A DNA stretch of 64,000 nucleotides from Pseudoalteromonas sp. SMS1 (GTDB taxonomy: Bacteria; Pseudomonadota; Gammaproteobacteria; Enterobacterales; Alteromonadaceae), in contig NZ_JAKGBI010000001.1 in NCBI RefSeq assembly GCF_021530565.1, positions 406,588-470,587 of the forward strand, given 5' to 3'. A program made the translations under genes and the position numbers. Below, in pieces: positions 47,401-58,500 of this stretch. Below the pieces are notes generated by a model. The model made no database searches. It saw only the letters and a program-made list of their open reading frames with translations, and was not told where the DNA came from. Position 1 is the first letter of the stretch. The number at the start of each line of letters is the position of its first letter.

Positions 47401-50400
47401 GCATTTGTTCATCCAAAGGAATCGTTGTGTACTCAGCCAATATGGCCTGTGTCTCCAATACCCCCTGCTGAGTGAGCACCACTTCAACGCCGGAATCTTC
47501 TAACATGGCACTGATACGCTCTTCTGGATACTCAGGGTCGATTGGTAAATAGGCGGCACCAGCTTTCAAAATACCCAAAATGCCGATCAACGTTTCGACT
47601 GAACGCTCAACGCACAACGCCACCAATTGGTTCGGTTTGACATCCTGAGAGAGCAATAACCGTGCAAGTTGATTTGCTGCTTGGTTAAGTGCCAGATAGG
47701 TGATTGACTCTCCCTCACATTCGACTGCAACGGCGTCAGGTTGAGCCTCAACAAATCGCTCAAACATTTCATGTACACATACACTCGCAATGTCAGCTGT
47801 GCGTGTTTGCAGCTGCGCAAGTTGCAGTTGGTCACTTTGTGGCAGAATAGCCATGGTCTGTACTGGCTGATTAGGATCAGCAACAATACACGCCAATAAA
47901 CTTGCGAATGACTGCGCAAAACGCTCAATTGTTTGGTGCTCAAACAGACTGGTCGCATACAGCCAGCGAACGGCAAGCCCTTGGGGCGTTTCGGTGATAT
48001 GCAACTCTAAATCATAACGACATTGCGCTTTATCAAGCTTATATTCACCGACAGTAATACCCGGTAAATCACCTTGTACATTGTTCAGGTTGTGCAACGT
48101 AAAACTGACCTGAAATACCGGGGCATGGTTTAGGCTTCGCTCAGGTTTGAGTTCATCAACCAATAGGTCAAATGGGACATCTTGATGTGCAAACGCATCT
48201 AACACCATGGCTTTATTTTGTTCTAATAACGCCACAAAGCTAGGATTACCCTCTAATGTTGTTCTGAGAACTAAGCTATTGATGAAGAAACCAACAAGTG
48301 ACTCTAACTGCTTGTTTGTGCGACCAGCTACGGGGGAACCAATGACAATATCTGTTTCATTACTCCAACGTCCAATTAACAGCGCAAAAGCACTTTGCAG
48401 CACCATAAATAAGCTCGCACCGTGATCATTCGCTAATTTTTGCAGTGCACGCTGAGTTTGACTGTCAACAACATGGCTCACCTTGGCACCGTGAAACTCT
48501 TGTACAGGAGGTCTTTGTTTATCCAAAGGCAAACTGTGTACGACAGGCAATTCACTCAATTGTTGTTGCCAATAACGCAGCTGTTCGGCACATTGACTTG
48601 ACTGAATAAAATCATGTTGCCAGCTTGCATAATCTGCATATTGTAAACTTAGAGGCTGTAAGTGTGGCGCTCGACCTTCTAAGCTGGCACGGTAGCACTC
48701 TATGAATTCATCGATCAGTAATGTGGTAGACCAACCATCAGCATTAATGTGATGTACCGTTAATAGCAGAACATGGTTTTGTGTATCCAAACGATACAAG
48801 GTAGCGCGCATTAATAGGTCATTGGATAAATCAAAAGGTTTTTGGCGCGCTAATCTAATTGCGTCATCCAGCACCATGCTCTGCTTGTCTATGTCCACGA
48901 TCGAAAAGTCGAATGCACACGCGTCACGGATCACTTGATTGGGTTGACCATCGACGACGACATAGTTGCTACGTAATACTTCATGACGAGATAAAATAGT
49001 ATCGAATGCGTACTGTAGCGCCGCTAGATCAAGATGCCCCTCTAACTTGAGTAAATTGTCGATATGATACTGCGTACTGCCTCCATCGATACTATCTACA
49101 AGCCATAACCTGCGCTGAGAAAATGACAGCGGTAGCGCGCTATCTCGGCTGATGCGTGGAATGAGTGTTTCGCGGGCAGCTGCGCGCGTTGATAATGCCT
49201 CTGCTAATGTACGGATTGTACTTAGTTCAAACAGCTCTCGTACTTGCACGCGTAAACTCAGCTGCACCTCGATTTCACTGATCACTTGGGTTGCCAGTAA
49301 TGAGTGGCCACCTAAACTAAAGAAATTATCGTCTATGCCTATCTGTTGAAGACCAAGCACTGACTGCCAAATATCAGCAAGTTGCAGCTCTAATTCACTG
49401 CTTGGCGCAATGTATTGTTCTTTCTCGAAGTCACTGTCTTGTGGAGTTGGCAATGCTTTGGGATCAACTTTTCCGTTGTTGGTCAGCGGTATTGCACTTA
49501 CAAACATAAAAACGGACGGGCACATATACTCCGGTAAATGCGCCTTACAGTGCGCACGAAGCTGAGTTGTTATGGTGTGCTTAACCCCTTCGAGCAAGGT
49601 CTCATCCTGTTCGCTTTCTAAAAAGTCTTGCTTGGGGACAATGTAACTGACAATCACACTGTCATGATTGTCCCGCTCACATACCACCGTACAGGCCTCA
49701 CTCACATCGGTGAATTTATTTACAACAGCATCAATCTCAGACAACTCTATTCTAAACCCTCTGAGCTTAACTTGATTGTCAGCACGCCCTACGTACTCGA
49801 GCTCACCGCTATCTAAATAGCGTGCCAGGTCGCCGGTGCGATACATATATGGGTATATGCCTTCGTCATCGCGAATGAACTTGTCTGTTGGGTGCGTAGG
49901 TGATTGGATATACCCTTGACTCACACCCTTACCAGCCACCACGATCTCGCCTGTGGCACCTTGTGGTACTGGTTGTTGTTGCGCATTGAGAAGGTGTATA
50001 TGGGTATTGGCAATACCTCTGCCAATCGGTACTGCACTTCGACTGGCATCAAGCGACGCTTTCGTCACTCGGTATACACTACAACCAACAGTTGTCTCAG
50101 TAGGACCATATTCATTGAAAAGCACCGCTTGCGGGCAAACTACTGAAAATAACTTGGCCGCAACCGATTGAGACAAAGCTTCTCCTCCCACAACAAAGTG
50201 ATGCTTAGCGTCGCTTAGTGCTGGCGCGTCTTTGCTCAGGAGCTCAATATGTGCTGGTGTTAGCTTGAACAACCAGGGTTTAGGTTCGCAACAATACTGT
50301 TTTAGTTGAGGTAAATAGTTTTGGATTTCATCGGCAAGTAAGACGGCGGGTTTGCCAACAACCCATGGGGTCATTATTGATGTAACGGCCGCATCAAAAG

Positions 50401-52564
50401 TCAGGGGCACACTCACGACAGCTCCCGCCATATCCGCCATTTGATATTCAAGCGCCGCATACTCAACATAATTAACTACGTTGGCGTGGCTAACCCTGAC
50501 CCCTTTTGGCACACCGGTAGAGCCAGACGTAAAAATCACATACGCAGTGTCTTGTGATGTCATTTGGGCTAATTCCGGGTTATCCGTTGACATGCCACTC
50601 AGTAGGTCGTCCACGAAGTCTAAAGGCAACACTTCTTGATCATCAAACGGCAGATCCATCATCAATTCAGACTGTGTCAACACCACTTTGATATCAGCCA
50701 CCTCTAACTGTGCTGATATACGCGCCTGAGGAGCCTCTACATCGAAAGGCACATAAGCCCCACCCGCTTTAAGAATCCCTAACAGGCCCACTAACATATC
50801 CGTACTTCTGGTGGTGCATAGACCAACACATTCACCAATTTTAACCCCAGAAGCAATGAGATAATGTGCAACCCTATTCGCATTTGCATTAATACTTTCA
50901 TAGCTATGCGCTTGTTCATCACATATTAGGGCGGTGTTACCTCCTTTGTATGTCGCCTGATTTTCAAAAAGCTGGTGCACGAAAGCCACGGTTTCATTTA
51001 ATTCAATGGTCGCGTGTGCCTTGGGTACATCAACGGGGTCTAGCAGAGGCAAGGCCAATACATTGCATGCAGGGTCCGCAGCGGCTCCTCTCAACAGTGC
51101 ACCGATGCTTCGAGCAAACCTTTCAATCGCGGTTTGCGTGAATAAAGTGCGGTTATACGACCAAACCATCGTTACACCATCGTTTTGGACAGAGACATTA
51201 AATTCGATGTCAAACTGATTGGTATTCTCTTCGTTTTCTAACGCGTTAATCTGCACACCGGGTAACACAACACCGGCCTCATTGTCGCCACCTTGATGAT
51301 AGGAAAACAAAACTTGAAATAAGGGACTAAAAGCTAAGCTTCGTGAGGGCTGCAATTGCTCGACCAGCATATCAAACGGGATCTGCTGATGCGAAAATGC
51401 ATCTAAAACGTTGGCTTTATTTTGCGTCAATAATGCTTCAAAACTGAGGGCAGGATCCACATTTGTACGGAGCACCAGCGTGTTGACAAAAAACCCGACT
51501 AATCCTTCAATTTCTCGATGCATTCGGCCTGAAATCGGGGTGCCCACGACAATATCAGACTCGTTGCTGTATCGTGCCATCCAAATCGCAAATATAGTAT
51601 GCAGCGCCACAAAGGGCGTAACAGAATACTTTTGGCACAGCTCATCCAGTGCGCCGCGATCAACATTGTAAATGTATTTTCCGCCATCAAACTGCTGCTG
51701 TGCCGGGCGTTTATGGCACAGTGGTAATTGATGTATCTCTGGTAACTCAACTAGCTTTGATGTCCACCATTCTAGATGCTGTTTTAGAGCGTCTCCCTGC
51801 AGTGACTTTCTTTGCCACGCAGCAAAGTCCCGGTATTGAACAGATAGCGGTTCAAGGTTAGCGGAAGTTTGCGTCGCATAAGCACGATATAATTCGCTAA
51901 ATTCGCGCATCAATACAGTACGCGACCACCCATCAGACGCAATATGATGAATGGTAAACAAACAGGTTATGTTATCTGCAGCAAGACGAATCAAACTGCA
52001 CCTAAGCATGATATCCTGCGCTAGGTTGAAACTCTGCTGAGCACGCTGTAGCAAGCATGCTTGTAGCTGTTGCTGTTGTGTTTGTTCATCTTCATCACTG
52101 AGGTCAACTTGGTTTATCTCAACATGTGAGACATCATTCACTTGCTGCAATAGCTGATCATCAATTTTAATGAAAGTCGTGCGAAGAATCTCATGACGCT
52201 CAACAATGTTATCAAGCGCATATTGAATGGCTGCCAGATTAATGTCGCCGACCAATTCAATTGCAATGTTGATGTTATATTGTGCACTGTGCCCCTCAAG
52301 CTGATCGATGAACCACAACCGCTGCTGAGCATAGGAAGCAATGCTTGGCGCATCTCGATTGCTAAGCAATACGATTGGCTCAACAGCTAGCTCGCCTTCA
52401 TCCTGTTGCAAAAATGCAATCAATTCTGTCTTGTTGTCTTTAATTAGTTTGATCACATTGGGATCGGTCACAGGCTGTTCTGAACGTGTTTTTAATTTTC
52501 CCGCATCAACATACGGATAAATCCCTAACTCGTTTAATTCCCTGACAAGATCTGTTAAACGCAT
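41435..52564 (-). CDS. NRPS subunit 2: three modules with one epimerization domain (nrps2)
   Basis: 3709 residues from the ATG at 52564, one base after the nrps1 stop; this start (MRLTDLVREL) matches the TubC docking start of nrps3, whereas an ATG at 52606 would add 14 odd basic residues. Order: TubC, C-A-T, C-A-T-E, C-A-T. Carrier serines are Ser1088, Ser2135 (GGDS type) and Ser3647. Codes: module 1 DATKVGEVGK, two changes from the Asn code DLTKLGEVGK; module 2 DGWAISSVAK (hydrophobic or aromatic, unassigned, made D by E); module 3 DMYAQALVVK, which fits no code I know. The C domain after E starts LYPATPMQ with HHTISDGWS. The acidic tail ends in LEELEW, a likely docking tail for nrps3. Confidence 0.95.
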   Translation of the reverse strand: MRLTDLVRELNELGIYPYVDAGKLKTRSEQPVTDPNVIKLIKDNKTELIAFLQQDEGELAVEPIVLLSNRDAPSIASYAQQRLWFIDQLEGHSAQYNINIAIELVGDINLAAIQYALDNIVERHEILRTTFIKIDDQLLQQVNDVSHVEINQVDLSDEDEQTQQQQLQACLLQRAQQSFNLAQDIMLRCSLIRLAADNITCLFTIHHIASDGWSRTVLMREFSELYRAYATQTSANLEPLSVQYRDFAAWQRKSLQGDALKQHLEWWTSKLVELPEIHQLPLCHKRPAQQQFDGGKYIYNVDRGALDELCQKYSVTPFVALHTIFAIWMARYSNESDIVVGTPISGRMHREIEGLVGFFVNTLVLRTNVDPALSFEALLTQNKANVLDAFSHQQIPFDMLVEQLQPSRSLAFSPLFQVLFSYHQGGDNEAGVVLPGVQINALENEENTNQFDIEFNVSVQNDGVTMVWSYNRTLFTQTAIERFARSIGALLRGAAADPACNVLALPLLDPVDVPKAHATIELNETVAFVHQLFENQATYKGGNTALICDEQAHSYESINANANRVAHYLIASGVKIGECVGLCTTRSTDMLVGLLGILKAGGAYVPFDVEAPQARISAQLEVADIKVVLTQSELMMDLPFDDQEVLPLDFVDDLLSGMSTDNPELAQMTSQDTAYVIFTSGSTGVPKGVRVSHANVVNYVEYAALEYQMADMAGAVVSVPLTFDAAVTSIMTPWVVGKPAVLLADEIQNYLPQLKQYCCEPKPWLFKLTPAHIELLSKDAPALSDAKHHFVVGGEALSQSVAAKLFSVVCPQAVLFNEYGPTETTVGCSVYRVTKASLDASRSAVPIGRGIANTHIHLLNAQQQPVPQGATGEIVVAGKGVSQGYIQSPTHPTDKFIRDDEGIYPYMYRTGDLARYLDSGELEYVGRADNQVKLRGFRIELSEIDAVVNKFTDVSEACTVVCERDNHDSVIVSYIVPKQDFLESEQDETLLEGVKHTITTQLRAHCKAHLPEYMCPSVFMFVSAIPLTNNGKVDPKALPTPQDSDFEKEQYIAPSSELELQLADIWQSVLGLQQIGIDDNFFSLGGHSLLATQVISEIEVQLSLRVQVRELFELSTIRTLAEALSTRAAARETLIPRISRDSALPLSFSQRRLWLVDSIDGGSTQYHIDNLLKLEGHLDLAALQYAFDTILSRHEVLRSNYVVVDGQPNQVIRDACAFDFSIVDIDKQSMVLDDAIRLARQKPFDLSNDLLMRATLYRLDTQNHVLLLTVHHINADGWSTTLLIDEFIECYRASLEGRAPHLQPLSLQYADYASWQHDFIQSSQCAEQLRYWQQQLSELPVVHSLPLDKQRPPVQEFHGAKVSHVVDSQTQRALQKLANDHGASLFMVLQSAFALLIGRWSNETDIVIGSPVAGRTNKQLESLVGFFINSLVLRTTLEGNPSFVALLEQNKAMVLDAFAHQDVPFDLLVDELKPERSLNHAPVFQVSFTLHNLNNVQGDLPGITVGEYKLDKAQCRYDLELHITETPQGLAVRWLYATSLFEHQTIERFAQSFASLLACIVADPNQPVQTMAILPQSDQLQLAQLQTRTADIASVCVHEMFERFVEAQPDAVAVECEGESITYLALNQAANQLARLLLSQDVKPNQLVALCVERSVETLIGILGILKAGAAYLPIDPEYPEERISAMLEDSGVEVVLTQQGVLETQAILAEYTTIPLDEQMRAVFLSPFADDNIAPESLNLTPDNLSYCIYTSGSTGKPKGVLLNHRGMVNLAHNQSSLYDTSSLSRVLGFASLSFDGATWEWLWALTSGATLFICSQAQRTSADKLSTFIVDKQITHAAIPPALLAEIPQEKAYALAVLIISGEACEESLAWQWAQKCRVCNSYGPSEGTVAATHKDVLPHEPITLGHVLDNVEVKVVNAYGQRQPIGVQGELCLAGYGLAQGYLNRPDLTGSKFVQDDDGTRFYHTGDWVKWLNNGELTFVGRVDDQVKIRGFRIELGEIESRLLTHSWVAKAIVLSDNSSGVARLAAYIVVRDISEEAQNDVLLGKAWRAYLKQDLPDYMVPSAFVVVDDLPLNTNGKVDKTKLPKPNYQAQQAYVAPSNDIELTLTAIWQDVLRVDQIGINDNFFENGGDSILAMQVVTRAKESQVEISTKQLFEAQTIAELAKLAGKTTSVEAPQAAVTGGIKLLPIHHLFLNEETVDRHHYNQAVLLTVPDEFNQDALEAIIAKIYQRHDALRLRFEEQGQHWQGEHHANNEALITNSCIVEMQPEEYSEQWITARCTHWQRAFELSKGPLLRAVYFKSEQGASRLFLVVHHIVVDGVSWRILLNDVQSAYEQWCRHESITLGEKTSSYQQWTNAITDYAHSEGLSEQRDYWVAQYHHDIAPLPLDKPDTGWGSIGSTATTAIELTASETQLLLQDCNKVYRTKINELLLAGVFLGMRRWTGSDGLRIRLEGHGREPLFDTLNMSGTVGWFTSVYPLALHCECAHVADVIKAVKEQYRALPDNGIGYGVLRYLTQDAALLAVCEGQEPELEFNYLGQFDQVLNEDTAFDAAPEHVGEKISHARSRMHRLGLSGKVFDGQLFFVLDYSTDNYAKSTMVQLAKWIEDGIRSVIEHCQQVQVGGFTPSDFSLAHVDQRQLDSWQSQYPKINKLYPATPMQSGLLFESMINPGTYVVQTFPVLAGNLDVSIFKQAWQEMVNAHDILRTVFVGEGDSLHQLVVSEATLPWRFEDWRELDEAAQQRKFAELQRQDRALGFDFKTAPLLRITLLQIADARFQLLWSQHHTISDGWSIPVIYRDVISLYEQLSLTGKVEPLTPTPYENYMSWLVAQDKLAAQSYWQKLMANVVSPTVLDLIKPAQIQAPAYVKQTLSLSSSDTEQLNQLAKQHQTTLNTLVQWAWGYLLHQYSGESEILFGSTISGRPASVSGIETMVGLFINTIPVKIRFVDGQPRESAFTELHQQFQQSVEYGYLPLAQIQRMSHVAAGTALFDSLLVFENFPIDGEVAESNLEHAITIEASQGEQQTHYNMTLIVNPNDALRVEFRYRTCDYECTAVERLKAQFGQILQSLVQQTAINLLTDAEAKMICSQHQTTTPYASEMTISQGFEQWVRKTPQHCALIVGAQQLSYQALNIRANQVAHKLRSLGVCAGTWVGLHCNRSVEMVVGILAIIKAGAGYVPLDASYPESRLRFIQQQTQLNLVLTQQALIPDAHFENVEMLALDEVSQFSAMSQQNLDLAALEVNANSKLVALYTSGSTGTPKGVEHSHRSFVNVAEAMKRQYPQINNNGAVLHYSTINFDMSLYELTQAFFTGSTLVVVEDQARYELGKIVELIDQHQVECAYFPTALLGRLVHFTHSSPECLSSLKVLQVAGEQLLISDEIRQFFAAKQCQLINLYGPTESFVVSHEALTGDPILWPDVPSIGKAVDNVQLYVLDAQQRHVPIGVSGELYIAGDGLATGYIDLVQNSNTFVQISLPNGSAHRAYKTGDVVRWNASGKLEFIRRIDNQVKIRGFRIEVGEVEVALKNLPDIEDAVVVTQSRAGEHYLVAYVVSNTQQQASIQSQLKQILPYYMIPASIVNMEILPLNANGKVDIRALPEVQVTNQQAFVAPASEIEKRLAALWSDVLSLSEVSTQSSFFELGGHSILAMKLIPMMLNEFDVAISVADLFNYSTIAEQAELIQLLAQHAQTQGHQIEQSSEELEELEW
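44680..46015 (-). other. Epimerization domain of nrps2 (after module 2)
   Basis: About residues 2184-2630. Motif HHIVVDGVSWR (near 45580-45618), LEGHGRE and FNYLGQ are present. It is preceded by a GGDS-type carrier (FFENGGDSI) and followed by a D-accepting-type C domain, so the hydrophobic residue of module 2 should be the D form. Confidence 0.9.
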
Positions 52565-52565
52565 A

Positions 52566-55500
52566 TCACCACTCCGTTTCTTCCATATTTTGTTGTTCTT
52601 CCGCAAGTGCCATTTGAATGCTTCTTTTTTTAATTGTCAGCGCTTCTACTAATGTGGCGATACTGCGAATATCTGATTGCTCAAATAAGCTTCTCAGAGG
52701 AAGCTCAATATCAAACTCTTTTTGCACCGCATTGATCACACGTGTTCCCAATAGGGAGTTGCCACCCAAATCGAAAAAGTTTGCGGTAATACTGACGGTC
52801 TCTCGCTGTAAAACATCTTGCCAAATACTGACCAAACGATGTTCGATATCCGTCTCTGGTGGGGTAAATTGCGCGATGACATTTTGCGGTCGCGCCAACG
52901 CATGTAAGTTCACCTTGCCATTATTATTCAGTGGCATCGCGTCGATGACTTGAACTGATGTTGGGATCATATAGCTTGGCAAGCGGTGCTTTAAAAACGC
53001 CATAAATGCACGTTCATCAAATTCATTCTTAACGACCAAATAACTGGCTAATATGGTGTTTTCAACCTCCTCAAAGACTTTTACTGCCGCTTGTTCTACA
53101 TCTCTGTAAGCACTTATTTGTAATTCAATTTCAGCCAGTTCAACACGGAAACCGCGTACTTTTACTTGCCTATCTAAACGCCCCATAAATGCAATATTGC
53201 CATCAGCCAGCTCTCGAACTTTGTCACCTGTACGGTACATGCGTGCGTAAGGACTGTGCGCATCTTTAACGTAAGGGTTATTTACAAACACGGATTGGTT
53301 AAGCTGCGGCCGATTTAAATACCCTTTAGCAACCCGCGGACTCGCAATACAGAGCTCTCCTGGTACGCCTGTAGGCACTCTAGCCCCAGATGTATCTAGG
53401 ATCATCACTTCGGTATTGGGTAATGGCTTGCCGATAGGGATCTCAGTTTCAATGACCGCTTCATGCGACGTCACATCAAAACTCATCGCACCCACAACGG
53501 TTTCTGTTGGACCATAGTGATTAATAATTTGGCTATGCGCGAATTGGGCTTGTAAGCGTTTAGCCAAATCTGGCGCAAACCGTTCCCCGCCAATTACAAA
53601 CACATGTTGTGCAATAAATATTTGATGCTCTATCAGCGGTAAAAGACCTTGTACGTGTGAAGGTGTTAAACGAATTAACAAAGACGAGTCATCGTGCTCA
53701 GCCAAAAACAGCGCAAGATCATTTAATTCATTCCCCTCTTTGAGCAGGTGCACACACCCACCATTTAATAAGGGGACGTAAAGGCCAGGAATCGTCAGGT
53801 CAAACACCGGTGCACTGGCAACTACGGAGCCATCACCAGGGTAATGATGTTTTGAAGATAACTGACAGTAGTCATTCAAGCCTAGCTGACTTATTTCCAC
53901 TCCTTTTGGCTTACCGGTAGAGCCTGAAGTGTATAAAATATAAGCGCTATGTGCTGTATTTCTTTCTACCTCCGGGTTTTCTGCGGCATGTTTGCTAAAA
54001 TTCCCCGTGCGCAATGCCTCATTACTTATCTCAATTAACGTCACTTTGTGAGGCAGGCTAGAGCCACTTTGTCCGTCATGAAGCACCACTTGAATTTCAG
54101 CATCTTCAATAATGCCCTCAAGCCGTTGCTGTTCTGCACCAATAGATAACATCACGTAAGTCGCTGCAATTTTTTGCACTGCCAGTAACGCAATAAGCAA
54201 TTCTGTACTGCGCGCTAAGCACACCCCCACTTTTTGCTCAGGTGATACTCCGTGCGCTAATAAAGCGCTTGCCAGCCGGTTGGAATGTTCGTTTAATTGA
54301 TGATAAGTCAACGTCGTTTGCGCATCACGTACTGCAATATTGTTGGGCGTTAACAGAACCTGTGCTTCAATATAGTCGATCAGTGTGCGCGCTCGGTTTG
54401 CCAATTCACGTACCCCCGTTTGCGAGCGAGACACATCGTCAAACAACGGGAAACTTCGTATGTTAAATTCAACATCTTGGGCAACCTGCTGCAATATTGA
54501 CGTCAATGCTGCAGCAAAACGCGTCATAGTCTGAGCGTTGAAAAGTGCCGTTGCATACACCCAAGTAAACTCTAGCTGTCCTTCGGTCTCACCCACTACT
54601 AACTGAATATCAAACTTCGACTTAACGTCTTGTTCAATGAGCTTTTGCAATCGAAGTTCAGGTAATTCAATCGTTTGTTGCTCGTAATTTTGCATCGAGA
54701 GTAAAATCTGAAATACGGGTGCATGACTAAGGCTTCGCTCGGGGTTTAACTCATCAACTAACAGATCAAAAGGTAAATCCTGATGTGACATGGCATCCAA
54801 GTTCACTGCTTTGCAATGCTGTAAAAACGCTTCAAATGTTTGATGTTCTGCCAAACTGGTTCTCAGCACCAACGTATTGATAAAGCACCCTGATACGTTT
54901 TGGATATCGCTCAAGTTACGACCAGCTATCGGTGAACCAATCACAATGTCATCTTCACCACTCAAACGACCTAATAAAATTGAAAACGCGGTATGAATCA
55001 CAGTGAATAATGTTGTGTCATAACCTGTTGCCAGTTTTTGTAATGAATCGAGCAGCTCCCTATCGATTACTTCTAGATGCTTTTGTGCGCCCAGCTGCTG
55101 CTGTGCAGGTCTTCGCTTGTCTGTAGGCAAAGTATGCAAAGTAGGCAATGACGCCAACTGCTGCTTCCAATAGTTGAGTTGCTGAGTTAAATGTTCATCT
55201 GAGAAATAAGTTCGCTGCCAAAATGCAAAATCCGCATATTGAATTGGCATTTCTGGGAGCGTAACACTCTTTTCACCCGCCACCTGTTGTTGATATAAAT
55301 TTGCAAAATCATTGAGTAACAATGAGTTTGACCAACCATCGGTCGCAATATGATGAATCGTAAACACCAGTGCATGTTCGCCCTCGTTGAGCTTAATTAA
55401 ACGCGCTCTTATCATCATGTCTGAGCTCAAATCGAATGCTTGCTCAGTTTCGCTATTCACAGCTTGTCGCAATGCTGCCTGTTTCGCTGATGCAGTGAGC

Positions 55501-58500
55501 GCTGATATATCTTCAACGACCAAAGGAACATCGTAGTGTGATGTGACAAATTGATAAGTACCTTCATCATTTTGTAAATACACGGTGCGAAGAATTTCGT
55601 GTCTTTTGACCAACTCTGATAGCGCTCGTTGCAACCCGGGCACGTGCAGTTCACCAACGAGCTTAACGGGCATTGAAATATTGTATTGCGCGCTACCACC
55701 TTCTAGTTGATCAATAAACCAAATCCGTTGTTGTGCGTACGACAGCACCAAAGGTTCATCTTTCGAGACTGCACTGATATGTTGTTGATACTCGACCCTT
55801 AACGTATCTAAATATGACGCAAACGCCTCTAGTTGCTGATTTTCAAAGACGTCTCTCACCGTGACGGTTTTGCCAAGCTCGCTAGCAATGTCACTGACCA
55901 GTTTAATTGCCATGATGGAGTGACCACCCAATTCAAAGAATCCGCTGTTTCTGCCAACTTCTTCAACCCCCAAAGTATTTTTCCAAATACCAGCCAGCGC
56001 CTTCTCTGTGGGTGTCTGAGCTGGCAAAAGCGCTATCGCCGAAAAGTCATAATCAGGTAATGGCAATGCGTCGTAATCGACCTTCCCATTTCGCGTTAAT
56101 GGTATTTTTTGTATCGCAATGATCGCACTTGGCAACATATACGAAGGCAAATGACGCGCTAAGCTTTGTTCAATTCCTTGTATATTCTGTTCATGACTGT
56201 CTAAAACAACATACGCAACGATTTGCTGGCTACCTTGTATATCGAGCACATGTACCACAGCGTCAGTCACTTTTTTAACGCACAACAGCTGTTGCTCAAT
56301 GTGCGCAAGTTCAATCCGGTAACCTCTGATCTTAACTTGATTGTCAATGCGGCCTATAAACTCCAAACAGCCCGACTCGCTCCAGCGTACTTTATCGCCT
56401 GTCTTATAAAGTCTAGAGTGTGAATTAAAGGGATCGATTACAAACTGTTGCTGTGTCAATTGAGCATTATTGATATATCCTCTAGCAATGCCTGCACCGC
56501 CGATATATAGCTCACCAGACACACCAACTGGCACACGTTGCATATGTGCATCTAAAACATAAATACGTACATTGTTTAGGGGACGCCCTATCACCGCCTT
56601 TTGACCTTTAATTAAGGCCCAAGTCGTATCAACGGTACATTCTGTCGGCCCGTACACATTAAGTGCTTTTTTACCTGTCGCAGCTTGCCACTTCACCAAT
56701 CGTTGCCACAATGCATCAGAGATAGCCTCACCACCAATCAGCAAGTTCGGTAAATACTCTCCCAACCCCTGCCCTAGCCATACTTCCAATAAACTAGGCG
56801 TGCAGTCCATCACAGTGATGGAACGTTCATGAGTCAGCAACAAATGTTTCAATGCCGATATATTCATTTTTTGGTGATCACTCAGCACATAGATCTCTGC
56901 ACCATGCGCCAATTGCACCAACGCTTTTATCGACGAGTCAAATGCATAAGTGGCACTCAGTGCAAAGCAACCTCCAAATATAGTGTGATCAATGCCCTTT
57001 GGTCCCAAGTTGGCTGCTAAATTCGCCAATGATGCATGCTCAACCATCACGCCTTTAGGCTTACCTGATGATCCAGATGTATAGATAACATAAGCAAGTT
57101 GTGTCGCATCGACCTCAACACTGAGTGGATTATCTGCAGGGAAAGTACTGAGATCTAAGTCTTTGACATTGACCCGATTCACCGAGACAGCCAAAGAAAT
57201 GTCTGCATCGCAAAGTAATAAGACACTGTCACTGTCCGCGACAATTTGCTCAGTCAGCTCATTCGGGCTAGCAGTGTCAATCGGCACATACGCAGCCCCT
57301 GCTTTTAAGATCGCTAAAATGCAGACAATCGACATACATGAGCGATTGAGCAATAGCGCTATTTTGTCCTCAGGTTTCACGTTTTGTGCGCACAAGTAAT
57401 GTGCGAGCTGGTTGGCCATTTTGTTGACCGTGTGATAATCAAGCGCCATGGACCCATCGCTTAACGCAATACGTTGAGGGGCCGCTTCAGCCTGTTGCTC
57501 AAACGCATGATGCAGCAACGTGGTGCACGGTACTTGCTGACCAAGCTCCCATGCTACGATATTTTCATGGGCCGCCTCTGATATTAAAGGTATTGATTTA
57601 ACAGGCGCTTGAGGGTCTTCAACACACGCCGATAGCAATGCATTGTACGCGTCACTGAGGCGTGTGATGGTTGTCCGTTCAAAAATAGAGGTAGCGTAAC
57701 GCCATGACAATTCGAGGCCCTGTTTAGACTCTGTTGCACTCAGTTGAAGGTCAAATTTAGACAATTCCTGCTGAGCAGGTATGTCCTCGATAGTGAGCGC
57801 AGGTAATGACAAGGACACCTGTTCATTATTTCGCATTGAGAACAATATTTGGAACAATGCAGCATGATTAAGCTGACGATCTGGATTGAGCTTATCTACA
57901 AGCATGTCAAATGGTACATCTTGATGGGCATACGCTGCCAATGATGTTTCTTTGCTTTGCTGCAGTAGATCCACAAAAGATGGGTTATCCGATAAGTCTG
58001 TGCGAAGCAGCAAAGTATTTACAAATAAACCAATCAGCGGCTCAACATCTTTATGGTTTCGCCCAGAAATAGGCGTACCAATGACAATATCATCTTCATT
58101 ACTAAAGCGTGCTACCACAGCTGCAAATAAGACTTCCAGTAACATAAACAAGGTTGCACCATTGTCTAGCGCGAACTGTTGTAACCTTTGCAATACAGCT
58201 TCGCTGAGGCATACATCATAGCTTTGTGCATCAAACTGCTGCTGTTGTGGTCGAGGTTTGTCCAATGGTAATCCATGGACAATTGGCAATTCGGCCAATT
58301 GCGAAGACCAGTAACTCAATTGTTTGTCTAGTTCATGCGCATTAAGCTGCTGACGCTGCCACATCGCGTAATCAGCATATTGGATTGGTAATGGCGCCAA
58401 TTGACTGTCAGTGCCACTGTGAAAGCATTGATACAAGTGTGCAAACTCTTTGACTAGAATGCCATTGGACCACCCATCTGATGCGATATGATGTAGTGTA

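Noticed and set aside
47587..47976. 129-codon minus-strand ORF in another frame of nrps2
   Set aside because: Out-of-frame shadow of the A/C linker region; no start signals and no recognisable motif.
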